This document shows, in pieces, positions 7,425 through 16,058 of a stretch of DNA of 47,102 nucleotides. The stretch covers positions 1 to 47,102 of the forward strand of contig JAFAAP010000243.1 in assembly GCA_023426505.1 (NCBI GenBank), in the 5' to 3' direction. Under the pieces are notes generated by a model, which saw only the letters and a list, made by a program, of their open reading frames with translations, was not told the DNA's origin and did not search any database. The DNA comes from Pseudomonadota bacterium. Its GTDB lineage: Bacteria; Pseudomonadota; Alphaproteobacteria; Rhizobiales; Beijerinckiaceae. Both the position numbers and the translations under genes were made by a program. Every line of letters starts with the position of its first letter. Within the stretch, counting starts at the first letter, position 1.

Positions 7425-9584
7425 ATGCCCGCGAAAAAAGCCCCTCACGAAATGTCCCTCGATCAGCTGAGCGCCGAGGAGGCCCGTGCCGAGCACGAGG
7501 CCTTGGGTGCGGAGATCGCCGAGCACGACAGGCGCTATTACGAGGAGGACGCGCCGACCGTCTCGGACGCGGAATACGATGCCCTGCGCCTGCGCTACGA
7601 GGCGCTCGAGGAGCAGTTCCCGGAACTGAAGACAGCCGAGAGTCGGACCCAGAAGGTCGGCTCGCGGGCATCGGAGAAGTTCTCGAAGGTCCGGCACCGG
7701 GTGCCGATGCTCTCGCTCGCCAACGGCTTCGCGGACGAGGACGTGGAGGAGTTCGTTGAGCGCATCCGCCGCTTCCTGCAGCTCAAGAGCGAGACGCCGC
7801 TCGTCTTCACGGCGGAGCCCAAGATCGACGGCCTCTCCTTGAGCCTGCGCTACGAAAAGGGCCGCCTCGTCACTGCCGCGACCCGCGGCGACGGTGCGGT
7901 CGGCGAGGACGTGACGGCCAATGCCCGCACGGTCGGCGACATCCCGAAGAAGCTGAAAGGCTCGCACGTCCCGGAGGTGTTCGAGGTGCGCGGCGAGGTC
8001 TATCTCTCGCATGCGGATTTCGCCGCCATCAACGCGCGCCAGGAGGCGGCCGGCAAGCCGCTCTTCGCCAATCCGCGCAACGCCGCTGCCGGCAGCCTGC
8101 GCCAGCTCGATCCGGCGATCACCGCATCACGCCCCCTGTGCTTCTTCGCCTATGCGTGGGGCGAGGTCAGCGAGATGCCGGCCGACACGCAGTACGGCAT
8201 GATGGAGGTCCTGCGCGGCTTCGGCTTCACGGTGAACAAGCTCACGCGCCGCGTGTCGAGCGTCGCCGAGATGCTGGAGCATTACCACGCCATCGAGACC
8301 GACCGCGCCAATCTCGGCTACGACATCGACGGCGTCGTCTACAAGGTCGACGATCTCTCCCTGCAGCAGCGTCTCGGCTTCGTGTCGCGCTCGCCGCGCT
8401 GGGCGCTGGCGCACAAGTTCCCGGCGCAGCGCGCCGTGACGGTGCTGGAGGACATCGAGATCAATGTGGGCCGTACCGGTTCGCTCAACCCGATCGCGAA
8501 ATTGAAGCCCGTGACGGTGGGCGGCGTCGTGGTGTCGAACGCGACGCTCCACAACGAGGACTACATCCGCGGCATCGGCGGCAACGGCGAGAAGATCCGC
8601 AACGGCGTCGACATCCGCATCGGCGACACGGTGGTGGTGCAGCGCGCCGGCGACGTGATCCCCAAGGTGCTCGACGTGGTGCTGGAGAAGCGCCCGGCGG
8701 ATGCGAAGCCCTACACGTTTCCCACCACCTGTCCCGCCTGCGGCAGCCACGCGGTGCGCGAGGTCAATCCGCGCACCGGCAAGGAGGATGCGGTGCGCCG
8801 CTGCACGGGCGGCCTCATCTGTCCGGCGCAGGCGCGCGAGCGCCTGAAGCACTTCGTGTCGCGCAACGCCTTCGACATCGAGGGAATGGGCGAGCAGCGC
8901 ATCGAGGAGTTCTATGCGGAAGGTCTGGTCCAGCGCCCGCAGGACATCTTCACGCTGCGGGCCCGCAACGAGCGCAGCCTCAAGCGGCTCGAGAACCGGG
9001 AAGGGTGGGGCGCGACCAGCGCGAGAAATCTCTTTGACGCCATCGAGGCGCGCCGCAGCATCGCGCTGAACCGCTTCATCTTCGCGCTCGGCATCCCGCA
9101 TGTGGGCGAGACCTCGGCGCGCCTGCTCGCGCGCCATTTCGGCACGTTCGACTCCCTGCGCGAGACCGCGAAGGCGGCGGCCGATCCGGCCTCGGAGGCG
9201 CATGGGGAGCTCACCTCCATCGGGGGCATCGGGCCGGTGGTGGCGGAGGCGATCATCGAGTTCTTCAAGGAGGCGCACAACGAGGAGATGCTCGACGCGC
9301 TTCTCGCCCAGGTGACGACGGAGCCGGTCGAGACGGTGGCGGCCGCCCATTCGCCGGTGGCCGGCAAGACCGTGGTCTTCACCGGGTCGCTGGAGCAGAT
9401 GACCCGCGAGGAGGCCAAGGCCATGGCCGAGCGGCTCGGTGCCAAGGTGGCGGGCTCGGTGTCGAAGAAGACCGACATCGTGGTGGCGGGTCCCGGCGCG
9501 GGCTCCAAGCTCGCCAAGGCCAAGGAGTTCGATGTCCAGGTCATGGACGAGGACGGCTGGTTCGCCCTCGTCGGGCGCGGGTGA
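7425..9584 (+). CDS. ligA: NAD-dependent DNA ligase LigA
   Basis: Seals nicks in duplex DNA during replication and repair using NAD+. The 719-residue product shows the full domain order: Ia domain (HDRRYYEEDAPTVSDAEYD), adenylation domain with the nucleophile Lys133 in KIDG, OB fold, a four-cysteine zinc finger (CPACG...CTGGLICP), helix-hairpin-helix repeats (GIPHVGETSARLLARHFG; SIGGIGPVVAEAI) and a C-terminal BRCT domain. The frame is open 660 bases further upstream, but that extension is not ligase-like; the ATG at 7425 gives the normal N-terminus. It belongs to the same conserved cluster as lpxC and recN. Confidence 0.96.
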   Translation: MPAKKAPHEMSLDQLSAEEARAEHEALGAEIAEHDRRYYEEDAPTVSDAEYDALRLRYEALEEQFPELKTAESRTQKVGSRASEKFSKVRHRVPMLSLANGFADEDVEEFVERIRRFLQLKSETPLVFTAEPKIDGLSLSLRYEKGRLVTAATRGDGAVGEDVTANARTVGDIPKKLKGSHVPEVFEVRGEVYLSHADFAAINARQEAAGKPLFANPRNAAAGSLRQLDPAITASRPLCFFAYAWGEVSEMPADTQYGMMEVLRGFGFTVNKLTRRVSSVAEMLEHYHAIETDRANLGYDIDGVVYKVDDLSLQQRLGFVSRSPRWALAHKFPAQRAVTVLEDIEINVGRTGSLNPIAKLKPVTVGGVVVSNATLHNEDYIRGIGGNGEKIRNGVDIRIGDTVVVQRAGDVIPKVLDVVLEKRPADAKPYTFPTTCPACGSHAVREVNPRTGKEDAVRRCTGGLICPAQARERLKHFVSRNAFDIEGMGEQRIEEFYAEGLVQRPQDIFTLRARNERSLKRLENREGWGATSARNLFDAIEARRSIALNRFIFALGIPHVGETSARLLARHFGTFDSLRETAKAAADPASEAHGELTSIGGIGPVVAEAIIEFFKEAHNEEMLDALLAQVTTEPVETVAAAHSPVAGKTVVFTGSLEQMTREEAKAMAERLGAKVAGSVSKKTDIVVAGPGAGSKLAKAKEFDVQVMDEDGWFALVGRG

Positions 9585-9619
9585 GACTCCTGTGCAAGAC
9601 GGCTCGCCCCTGATGTGCC

Positions 9620-10498
9620 ATGATGGCCGCCATGACGGTGATGACGCCTGAGCTTTCGCTCGACCCCGACCAGCGGGATGCGGGCGACGTGACCCATTTC
9701 TGGCGGGTGCCGCGGCATCACGGCCTCGATTGCCTGCGCGCCACCTTCCGCCGTCACGCCTATGCCCGCCACACCCACGAGACCTACGCGGTGGCGGCGA
9801 TCCTGGCGGGCTGCGAGACCTTCTTCCACCGGGGCGAGCAGCATTATGCCGGTCCCGGCGCGGTCGCGGTCGTTTGCCCCGACGAGATCCATGACGGGGA
9901 GCCCTATGGCGGCGGCTTCGAGTACCGGACGTTCTATCCGTCGCCCGAGCTGATGCAGGAGATCGCGGAGGATGTCGCCGGACGACCGCTGTCCCGGCCG
10001 CCCTGGTTCAGGCACTCGGTGATGCACGATCCTGAACTCGCCCTGGCCCATGCCCAGCTCCATGCCTGCCTGTGCCGGGACGACAGCTGGGCCTCCGAGA
10101 TGGAGCAGGACACGCGGCTGGTCGACTACCTCGCCCGCCTCATCGCCCGCTGGGCCGATCTCGACGGACTTCCCAAGGTCCGGGGCTGCTCGAAGGGAAT
10201 CGCCCGCGTCCGCGACTATCTCGACGCCCATCTCGGCCAGGAGGCGGAACTGGCGGAGCTCGCCCGGATCGCCGGCCTGTCCCGCAGCCACTTCATCCGG
10301 GCGTTCCGCAAGGAGACGGGCCTAACGCCCCATGCCTATCTGCTCGACCGGCGCTTCCGCGCCGCGGGCCGTCTCCTCGGGAAGGGGGAGGCGCCGGGGG
10401 ATGTGGCGGCCGCCTGCGGCTTCTTCGACCAGAGCCACCTCAACCGGGTGTTCAAGGCCCGCATGGGCGTCACGCCCGGCATCTTCCGGGCTGCGTAG
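9620..10498 (+). CDS. AraC-family transcriptional regulator
   Basis: A 292-residue regulator with an N-terminal cupin-type ligand-binding domain (YARHTHETYAVAAILAG; AVVCPDEIHDGEP) and a C-terminal double helix-turn-helix: first helix pair AELARIAGLSRSHFIRAFRKE, second VAAACGFFDQSHLNRVFKARMG, ending GVTPGIFR. Several ATGs lie close together (9620, 9623, 9632, 9641) and no clear Shine-Dalgarno decides between them. AraC regulators of this form often sit directly upstream of azlC-azlD, so it probably controls the amino acid exporter 109 bases downstream. That link is inferred from position. Confidence 0.88.
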   Translation: MMAAMTVMTPELSLDPDQRDAGDVTHFWRVPRHHGLDCLRATFRRHAYARHTHETYAVAAILAGCETFFHRGEQHYAGPGAVAVVCPDEIHDGEPYGGGFEYRTFYPSPELMQEIAEDVAGRPLSRPPWFRHSVMHDPELALAHAQLHACLCRDDSWASEMEQDTRLVDYLARLIARWADLDGLPKVRGCSKGIARVRDYLDAHLGQEAELAELARIAGLSRSHFIRAFRKETGLTPHAYLLDRRFRAAGRLLGKGEAPGDVAAACGFFDQSHLNRVFKARMGVTPGIFRAA

Positions 10499-10542
10499 CG
10501 CATCGTTCGGAAAAGTGGATCCGGTTTTCCGAACGATGCGCT
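10497..10542. repeat. REP-like palindromic element after the AraC gene
   Basis: Perfect 18-bp inverted arms (AGCGCATCGTTCGGAAAA and its complement) flank a 10-base loop GTGGATCCGG. The left arm overlaps the last two bases of the AraC stop codon. The sequence looks like the intergenic palindromes scattered through Hyphomicrobiales genomes, but only one copy lies in this window. It may also terminate the AraC transcript. Confidence 0.65.
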
Positions 10543-10607
10543 CTCCCGAGAAAGCACTTTCATCCAAGACGCCGCGCCGCCGTTTCGGCATAAGGCCGCA
10601 AACGGAC

Positions 10608-11324
10608 ATGACCATGGACCAGATCAATCCCTATCGAACCGAATATGGCCGCGAGGCGCGGGCGGGCCTGCGCGACATCGCGCCGGCCGCCATCGCGGCG
10701 ATTCCCATCGGGCTCCTCTTCGGCGCGGTCGCGGCCGGCAAAGGCATGACGACGGCGGAGGTCACGCTGATGTCGACCCTCGTCTTCGCGGGCGGGGCGC
10801 AGTTCGCCGCCATCGAGACGTGGATCCACCCGGCTCCCATCCTGACGCTCGCCTTCGCGACCTTCCTCATCAACGTGCGCCACGTGCTGATGGGGGCCTC
10901 GCTCTCGCCCAAGATGAAGCTGTCGCGGACGCAGGAGCTCCTGGCCTATTTCTTCCTGACCGATGAATCCTGGGCGCTGGCCGAGCGGCGCGCCCTTGAC
11001 CGCCCGGTGACGGGAGCCTACTGGGCCGCCATGGCGGGGATGCTGTTCGCCAACTGGGTGGTCTCGACAACCCTCGGGGCTGTCCTCGGCTCCTTCCTCG
11101 GCGACCCGGCGCGGCTCGGGGCGGATTTCGCCTTCACGGCCTTGTTCATCGGCCTCATCGCGGGCTTCGGTAGGAGCCGCGTCACCCTGGTGACGGTCGG
11201 CACCAGCGCGGCCGTGGCGGCCCTCGTCCACCACTTTATCGGCGCTCCCTGGCACGTGGCCTGCGGCGCGATCGCCGGCATTGCGGCCGCCTACCTGGCG
11301 GCGCCGAAGGAGGACCACGCATGA
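10608..11324 (+). CDS. azlC: AzlC-family branched-chain amino acid exporter, large subunit
   Basis: Membrane protein of 238 residues with five or more hydrophobic segments, beginning with GLRDIAPAAIAAIPIGLLFGAVA, the N-terminal signature of AzlC. Other family motifs are TLVFAGGAQFAAI and FLINVRHVLMGASLSP. With AzlD it forms a two-component exporter of branched-chain or related amino acids (as in B. subtilis AzlCD and E. coli YgaZH). The ATG at 10608 gives the normal family length; the frame is open further upstream through the REP-like element. The stop overlaps the azlD start by four bases (ATGA), implying translational coupling. Confidence 0.92.
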   Translation: MTMDQINPYRTEYGREARAGLRDIAPAAIAAIPIGLLFGAVAAGKGMTTAEVTLMSTLVFAGGAQFAAIETWIHPAPILTLAFATFLINVRHVLMGASLSPKMKLSRTQELLAYFFLTDESWALAERRALDRPVTGAYWAAMAGMLFANWVVSTTLGAVLGSFLGDPARLGADFAFTALFIGLIAGFGRSRVTLVTVGTSAAVAALVHHFIGAPWHVACGAIAGIAAAYLAAPKEDHA

Positions 11325-11620
11325 GCGTCGATACGACGACCCTCCTGGCGATCCTCGCCATGGCGGTGGTGACCTACATCACCCGGATCGCGGGCCTGTT
11401 CGTGGCCGACCGCCTCGTGCTCACCGGCCGCGCCAAGGCGGCCTTCGATGCCATCCCGCCGGCGGTGCTCGTCGCCGTCATCGCCCCGACGGCGCTCACC
11501 ACCGGCTGGGCCGAGGCGATCGCCGCCGCCATCACGGCCGTGGCCGCCTTCCGCCTGCCGCTCCTCGCGACGGTCGCGGTCGGCGTCGTGTCGGTGGTGG
11601 TGCTGCGGAACGTGATCTGA
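11321..11620 (+). CDS. azlD: AzlD-family transporter, small subunit
   Basis: A 99-residue, very hydrophobic protein with about four membrane segments; the N-terminal LLAILAMAVVTYITRIAGLFVAD and the central FDAIPPAVLVAVIAPTAL are characteristic of AzlD. It is the small partner of AzlC and overlaps that gene by four bases. Its stop is seven bases from the stop of the convergent aminopeptidase gene, leaving no room for a separate terminator. Confidence 0.92.
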   Translation: MSVDTTTLLAILAMAVVTYITRIAGLFVADRLVLTGRAKAAFDAIPPAVLVAVIAPTALTTGWAEAIAAAITAVAAFRLPLLATVAVGVVSVVVLRNVI

Positions 11621-11627
11621 CGGAGAT

Positions 11628-13448
11628 TTATCCGATCGGCCTCGTCGCCTGCTCCAGCCAGGGCCGCGTTTCGGCGTCGAGCTCGGCTGCGAGCCTCTCC
11701 CGCACCTGGGCGTGGTACTCGTTGAGCCATGCGATCTCGTCGACCGTCATGATCGACGGCTCGACGAGACGCAGGTCGATGGGCGAGAAGGTGAGGGTCT
11801 CGAAGCCGAGCATCTCCCGGTCGCCGCCCGGGATCGTGCGGCTCTCCACCAGGATCAGGTTCTCGATGCGGATGCCGTAGGCGCCCGGCTTGTAATAGCC
11901 CGGCTCGTTGGACAGCATCATGCCGATCTCGAGCGGCGTCGTGCCCGTCTTGGCGATGCGCTGCGGCCCCTCGTGCACCGACAGGTAGCTGCCGATGCCG
12001 TGTCCCGTGCCGTGGTCGAAGTCGAGGCCCGCCTCCCACAGGGGCTTGCGGGCGAAGCTGTCGATCTGCGCTCCGGTCGTGCCCTTCGGGAACACGGCAC
12101 GGGCGATGGCGATGTGGCCCTGGAGCACGCGGGTGAAGCGGTCCCTCATCTCCGCATTCGGCTCGCCCACCACGATGGTGCGGGTGATGTCGGTGGTGCC
12201 GTCCTCGTATTGCGCGCCGGAATCGATCAGGAAGATCTGGTTGAGTTCGATCGGCCGGTTGCTGGAGCTCGTCACACGGTAATGGGGCAGGGCGGCGTTG
12301 GGGCCGGCGCCCGAGATGCTCGGGAACGAGATGTTCTTGAGGGCGCCCGTCTCGATCCGGAAGGCCTCCAGCGCCTCGACCGCGTCGATCTCGGTGAGCC
12401 TGCCCTTCGGGGCCTCCCGGTCGAGCCAGGCGAGGAAGCGGGCGACCGCGATGCCGTCCCGGTGATGGGCAGTCCGTGAGCCGGCGATCTCGGCCTTGTT
12501 CTTGACCGCCTTCATGAGGGAGATCGGATCGGCCCCCACATCGACCTTGCCGCCCGCGCTCTCGACGCGCCGGATCAGGGCGACGGAGCCGGTCGCGGAA
12601 TCGATGCGGACCTTGCGGCCGCTTTCCCCGAGTTCCTCGAGGGCTGCTTGGAAGCCGCCGATCGGCACGAACTCCGCGAGGTCGCCGACCGCGTCGCCGG
12701 CCTCGTTGGTGATCTTGGCCGGGTCGAAGAAGAGCCGGGCCGGCCCCTCGCAGGGGATGATCGCGTAGCCCAGCGGCAGGGGCGTGTGGCCCACGTCGCC
12801 GCCGCGGAGATTGAACGACCAGGCGAGGTTGTGCGGGTCCGAGATCACGAGTGCGTCGACCTTGGCCTCGGCCATCTTCCGGCGGATGCGCTCCAGCTTC
12901 GACGGGGCATCCTCGCCCGCGTATTTGCCTGGATGCGGACGCACCGGGGCCTGCGGCAGGGCGGGGCGATCGACCCAGATCACGTCGACCAGGTTGATGT
13001 CGACCGGGACAAGGTGTCCCCCGGCGCGGGCCACGGCCTGCTCCAGCCGCTTCAGGTCATCCTGCGTGTGAAGCCAGGGATCATAGGCGAGGGTGGTGCC
13101 GGCGGGCAGATGCGTGGCGATCCAGTCCTCGGCCGAAGTCTCGGCCATCTGGACGGGCGTGATCACCGAGGTGTCGACCTGCTCTGCCGCCTGGACCGTG
13201 TAGCGCCCGTCCACCACCAGGGCGGCCTCGCTCTGAAGGATGATGGCCGTACCGGCCGATCCGGTGAAGCCGGTCAACCAGGCGAGCCGCTCGGCGCTCT
13301 TCGGCACGTACTCGCCCTGGTGCTCGTCGGCCCGGGGAACGATGAAGCCCTCGTAGCCGCGGCGCGCCAGCTCGGCACGGAGCTTCGCGATGCGGTCGGG
13401 GCCTTGGGACGGGGAGGTGGTGTCGTCGAAGGTCTGGAAGCGGGCCAT
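11628..13448 (-). CDS. pepP: Aminopeptidase P family metallopeptidase (M24B)
   Basis: Cytoplasmic peptidase that removes N-terminal residues preceding proline. The 606-residue product has the long three-domain layout of eukaryote-type Xaa-Pro aminopeptidase: two creatinase-like N-terminal domains (residues 15-300) and a pita-bread catalytic domain. The dinuclear metal site is visible: DSGAQYEDGTTDIT (two Asp, about 405-415), HGTGHGIG (about 480), NEPGYY (about 515) and a Glu in IENLIL. The start at 13448 (MARFQTFDD) is preferred to an upstream one that adds a Cys/Pro-rich stretch. It converges on azlD. Confidence 0.92.
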   Translation of the reverse strand: MARFQTFDDTTSPSQGPDRIAKLRAELARRGYEGFIVPRADEHQGEYVPKSAERLAWLTGFTGSAGTAIILQSEAALVVDGRYTVQAAEQVDTSVITPVQMAETSAEDWIATHLPAGTTLAYDPWLHTQDDLKRLEQAVARAGGHLVPVDINLVDVIWVDRPALPQAPVRPHPGKYAGEDAPSKLERIRRKMAEAKVDALVISDPHNLAWSFNLRGGDVGHTPLPLGYAIIPCEGPARLFFDPAKITNEAGDAVGDLAEFVPIGGFQAALEELGESGRKVRIDSATGSVALIRRVESAGGKVDVGADPISLMKAVKNKAEIAGSRTAHHRDGIAVARFLAWLDREAPKGRLTEIDAVEALEAFRIETGALKNISFPSISGAGPNAALPHYRVTSSSNRPIELNQIFLIDSGAQYEDGTTDITRTIVVGEPNAEMRDRFTRVLQGHIAIARAVFPKGTTGAQIDSFARKPLWEAGLDFDHGTGHGIGSYLSVHEGPQRIAKTGTTPLEIGMMLSNEPGYYKPGAYGIRIENLILVESRTIPGGDREMLGFETLTFSPIDLRLVEPSIMTVDEIAWLNEYHAQVRERLAAELDAETRPWLEQATRPIG

Positions 13449-13736
13449 GCCATAAACCGGTGGTGGGATCCTTGAGGCGCGACACGCTAGGCCTGCCGCG
13501 CCCAAGCTGCAACCGTCCTGCCGTCACCGGAGATGCATGGCCAAGCTGCAATCTGCATAGCGTCTATGCACTGCCTGCCTGAAAGTAGGCAGTTAAGCTT
13601 TGTGCACTGCAATACGAGCATGGCTCGCATGACAAAATACCCACTCCAAAAAAAGGTCAGGACGACTTACCTTATTGGTAACGATAAAACGAGGAACGCT
13701 GAAGGGACATCACGCCAACTCGTTGGAGATGTACCC
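13449..13736. promoter_or_regulatory. Divergent intergenic region with palindromes
   Basis: This 288-base region separates pepP from the small gene at 13737 and is more AT-rich than its surroundings. It holds a perfect palindrome TGCATAG-CGT-CTATGCA at 13554-13570, an operator-like size. It also holds direct repeats CCAAGCTGCAA (13502 and 13541) and TGCACTGC (13567 and 13603), and a short inverted repeat TTACC/GGTAA at 13667-13681. No consensus promoter is obvious. A regulator binding the 17-bp palindrome could serve either gene. Confidence 0.45.
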
Positions 13737-13973
13737 ATGGCTACTGCCTATTTCGCACCGACCGCCGCCGCTGCTCCGGTTGCCGCCGAGCGCCCGACTT
13801 CGAACCTGCCCGGCCTCGCCAAGCGCTTCATGAGCGCTCTGATGGAGGCCCGCATGAAGAGCGCCGAGGCTCAGCTGCGCCGTCACGAGGCTCTCGTGAA
13901 CGACCTGTGCCGCCATCAGAGCCACGCGCCCGAGTTCCTGGCTCAGGACGAACAGCTTCCTTTCAAGATCTAA
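13737..13973 (+). CDS. Small unknown protein, 78 residues
   Basis: I do not recognise a family. The start MATAYFAPTA follows a TTGGAG Shine-Dalgarno at 13723-13728; the frame is open upstream but those codons are AT-rich and not coding-like. The N-terminus is Ala/Pro-rich, then a basic amphipathic helix follows (LAKRFMSALMEARMKSAEAQLRRHEALV), with two Cys/His-containing turns near the end (DLCRHQSHAPEF). No signal peptide or membrane segment. A second tiny gene starts 15 bases after its stop, so the two are probably one transcript. High GC at third positions supports a real gene. Confidence 0.6.
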   Translation: MATAYFAPTAAAAPVAAERPTSNLPGLAKRFMSALMEARMKSAEAQLRRHEALVNDLCRHQSHAPEFLAQDEQLPFKI

Positions 13974-13988
13974 CCCGAGAGAAGACCA

Positions 13989-14093
13989 ATGATCATCGTC
14001 ACCGTCATGAAGGCCATCCGCGACATCTATCTCGAGACCGTCGAGCTGCGTCGCGAGCTCGCCAAGCGCTATCCGCGCGTCCTGATGGACTAA
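13989..14093 (+). CDS. Very small unknown protein, 34 residues
   Basis: A 34-codon ORF, MIIVTVMKAIRDIYLETVEL followed by RRELAKRYPRVLMD, 15 bases after the preceding small gene and preceded by a GAGAGAAG purine-rich stretch. Codon choice is strongly GC-ending, and the product is a single amphipathic helix of alternating hydrophobic and charged residues ending in a basic patch. Its TAA (14091-14093) overlaps the prmA stop codon (14090-14092) on the other strand. Being so short it could be missed by gene callers. Coding status is likely but not proven. Confidence 0.5.
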   Translation: MIIVTVMKAIRDIYLETVELRRELAKRYPRVLMD

Positions 14094-15022
14094 TGCCTGC
14101 CCGTTGAGCGGGGCCGCGGATGCGCGCCGCCCCGCTTCAGCACCAGCGCCACCCAGCCTTCCAGGTCGTAACGGCGCTGCAGATGCCATCCCTGGGCCGC
14201 ATAGGCCGAGAGGACGCCCGCAACGTCCTTCACCAGCAGACCTGACAGGATCAGCGTTCCGTCGCGGCTCGCCACCCGCGCGAGAGACGGCGCCAGGATT
14301 CGCAGGGGCTTCGCCAGGATGTTGGCGAAGACCAGGTCGAAATGGCCCAGCCTGTCGGCCATCGCATTGCGGACCCCCGGACCCACATAAAGCTTCATCC
14401 AGGACGCGATCCCATTCAGGCGCGCATTCTCGCGCGCGACGCGCACCGCTTCCGGATCGATGTCGCCGGCGACCACCGGCTGCCTGAGGATCTTGGCGGC
14501 CGCGAAAGCCAGGATGCCCGTTCCCGTTCCCACATCGAGCACATGGCGCGGCTGGCGCAGCTTCAGCTCGTCCACGAAGGCGAGCAGGCAGCCCCTCGTC
14601 GTGCCGTGGTGGCCCGTGCCGAAGGCGAGGGCCGCCTCGATCTCGATGGCGACGTCATTTGGGCGCCGCTGCTCGCGGTCATGGGAGCCGTGCACCAGCA
14701 CGCGCCCGGCGCGGACCGGGTTCAGGCCCTCCAGGGACGCCTTCACCCAATCCTGCTGCTCGAGCGGCACGAACACGCCCTTGTCGGCTTCGTCGCCCAC
14801 GACCGGGCGCAGGAGGTCGCGGATTGCCGCCTCGTTGGGCTCCATGGCGAAATAGGCCTCGAGGAGCCACGGCCCGTCCTCCTCCGTCTCGAAGGCGGCG
14901 ACGGCCGTCTCGGCGGGGTCGAAGATCTCGCCGATCAGCTCGGTCATGGCGCGAGCGGAGCGCTCGTCGGTCGTAATCCGGAAGACGTGGGTCGGGCGGT
15001 TGGGGTGCAGTCCTTCAAGCAT
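14090..15022 (-). CDS. prmA: Ribosomal protein L11 methyltransferase PrmA
   Basis: SAM-dependent enzyme that trimethylates lysines and the N-terminus of ribosomal protein L11. The 310-residue product has the N-terminal substrate-recognition domain, then a class I methyltransferase domain with motif I VLDVGTGTGILAFAAAK, an acidic motif II (GDIDPEAVRVARENAR) and the post-motif FDLVFANILAKPL, where N-I-L-A is diagnostic for PrmA. FGTGHHGTT before motif I is also typical. It is transcribed away from the SDR gene and ends overlapping the tiny gene at 13989-14093. Confidence 0.94.
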   Translation of the reverse strand: MLEGLHPNRPTHVFRITTDERSARAMTELIGEIFDPAETAVAAFETEEDGPWLLEAYFAMEPNEAAIRDLLRPVVGDEADKGVFVPLEQQDWVKASLEGLNPVRAGRVLVHGSHDREQRRPNDVAIEIEAALAFGTGHHGTTRGCLLAFVDELKLRQPRHVLDVGTGTGILAFAAAKILRQPVVAGDIDPEAVRVARENARLNGIASWMKLYVGPGVRNAMADRLGHFDLVFANILAKPLRILAPSLARVASRDGTLILSGLLVKDVAGVLSAYAAQGWHLQRRYDLEGWVALVLKRGGAHPRPRSTGRH

Positions 15023-15080
15023 GGCCCCCGCTTACCACCGCTCGCGGGCAAGATCACGCATTGTTTGACACGGCCTGCGG

Positions 15081-15105
15081 GGAACCCTCCGGAGGAGGCC
15101 CCGTT
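15081..15105 (+). promoter_or_regulatory. EcfG-type general stress promoter for the SDR-Gfo/Idh pair
   Basis: GGAAC at 15081-15085, a 16-base spacer and CGTT at 15102-15105 match exactly the consensus recognised by the alphaproteobacterial general stress sigma factor EcfG. It points at the SDR gene, whose start lies 64 bases downstream. Confidence 0.65.
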
Positions 15106-15169
15106 GTGCCCTCGTCCGATCCGAACCGCAGGCGCGTTCCGCCTGCCGTCATCATGATGGGGAAATCGC

Positions 15170-16042
15170 ATGCCTGGCCGTCTCTTCGACAAAGTCGCCA
15201 TCATCACCGGAGCCGGAACCGGCATCGGCGAAGCCATCGCGCTCAAGTTCGCCAAGGAGGGCGCCCGCCTCATGCTGGTGGGCCTGCCCGACGATCCCGT
15301 CGAGGACGTGGCGCGGCTCATCAACGGCGCGGGCGGATTCGCGGAGGTCTATCTCGGCGATATCGCCGAGGAGCGGCACGCCGAAGCGGCCGTCGAGGCC
15401 TGCGTGAGCGTCTATGGGCGTATCGACGTGCTGATCAACAACGCGGGCGTCTTCCTCGCCGTCGGCGAGACGCAGGACTATCCCATCGACAAATTCGACG
15501 AGACCCTGCGGGCCAATGTGCGCTCCGTCTTCCTGATGACGAAGTTCGCGCTGCCCTATCTCCAGAAGACCCACGGCAACATCGTCGCCACGGGCTCGGA
15601 GGCCGGCATGATCGGGCATCCGAAGAACGCCATGTACGGCGGCACCAAGGCCTTCATCCATTCCTTCATCCGCGGCGTCGCCGGCGAGCAGGCGGCCTAC
15701 GGCGTGCGCGCCAACTGCGTCTGCCCCGGACCGATCGACACGGCCTGGACGCATAAGTCCACAGGTCCCATGGACACGGAACTCGCCACCATGATTACCC
15801 AGGCGACGCCGATGGGACGGCGCGGCACGCCGGAGGAGGTCGCCAACGTGTTCTGCTTCCTCGCATCCGACGAGGCGAGCTTCGTGACCGGCGCGCTCTA
15901 TGCGGTCGACGGCGGCATCACGATCTCCAAGGGGCCGATAGGCGCCAAGGCCGACTCGTTCTTCAAGACGCAGCCTCAAGGAACGCTGCCGACCCGTCAC
16001 TCCCATGACGGCCTGAAGAACAAGGACTACGAGACCGTCTGA
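15170..16042 (+). CDS. Short-chain dehydrogenase/reductase
   Basis: A 290-residue NAD(P)-dependent SDR. Features visible: cofactor motif TGAGTGIG (13-20), NNAG (90-93), and catalytic Ser143, Tyr156 and Lys160 in the usual SxnYxxxK arrangement, followed by CPGPIDTAW. The C-terminal tail of about 35 residues beyond the usual end (ISKGPIGAKADSFFKTQP...) is an extension. It lies 16 bases upstream of a Tat-exported Gfo/Idh/MocA oxidoreductase, with which it probably forms an operon under an EcfG-type promoter. The substrate cannot be told from sequence; stress-linked SDRs of this kind are common but uncharacterised. Confidence 0.88.
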   Translation: MPGRLFDKVAIITGAGTGIGEAIALKFAKEGARLMLVGLPDDPVEDVARLINGAGGFAEVYLGDIAEERHAEAAVEACVSVYGRIDVLINNAGVFLAVGETQDYPIDKFDETLRANVRSVFLMTKFALPYLQKTHGNIVATGSEAGMIGHPKNAMYGGTKAFIHSFIRGVAGEQAAYGVRANCVCPGPIDTAWTHKSTGPMDTELATMITQATPMGRRGTPEEVANVFCFLASDEASFVTGALYAVDGGITISKGPIGAKADSFFKTQPQGTLPTRHSHDGLKNKDYETV

Positions 16043-16058
16043 CGCGATAGGACATTCC

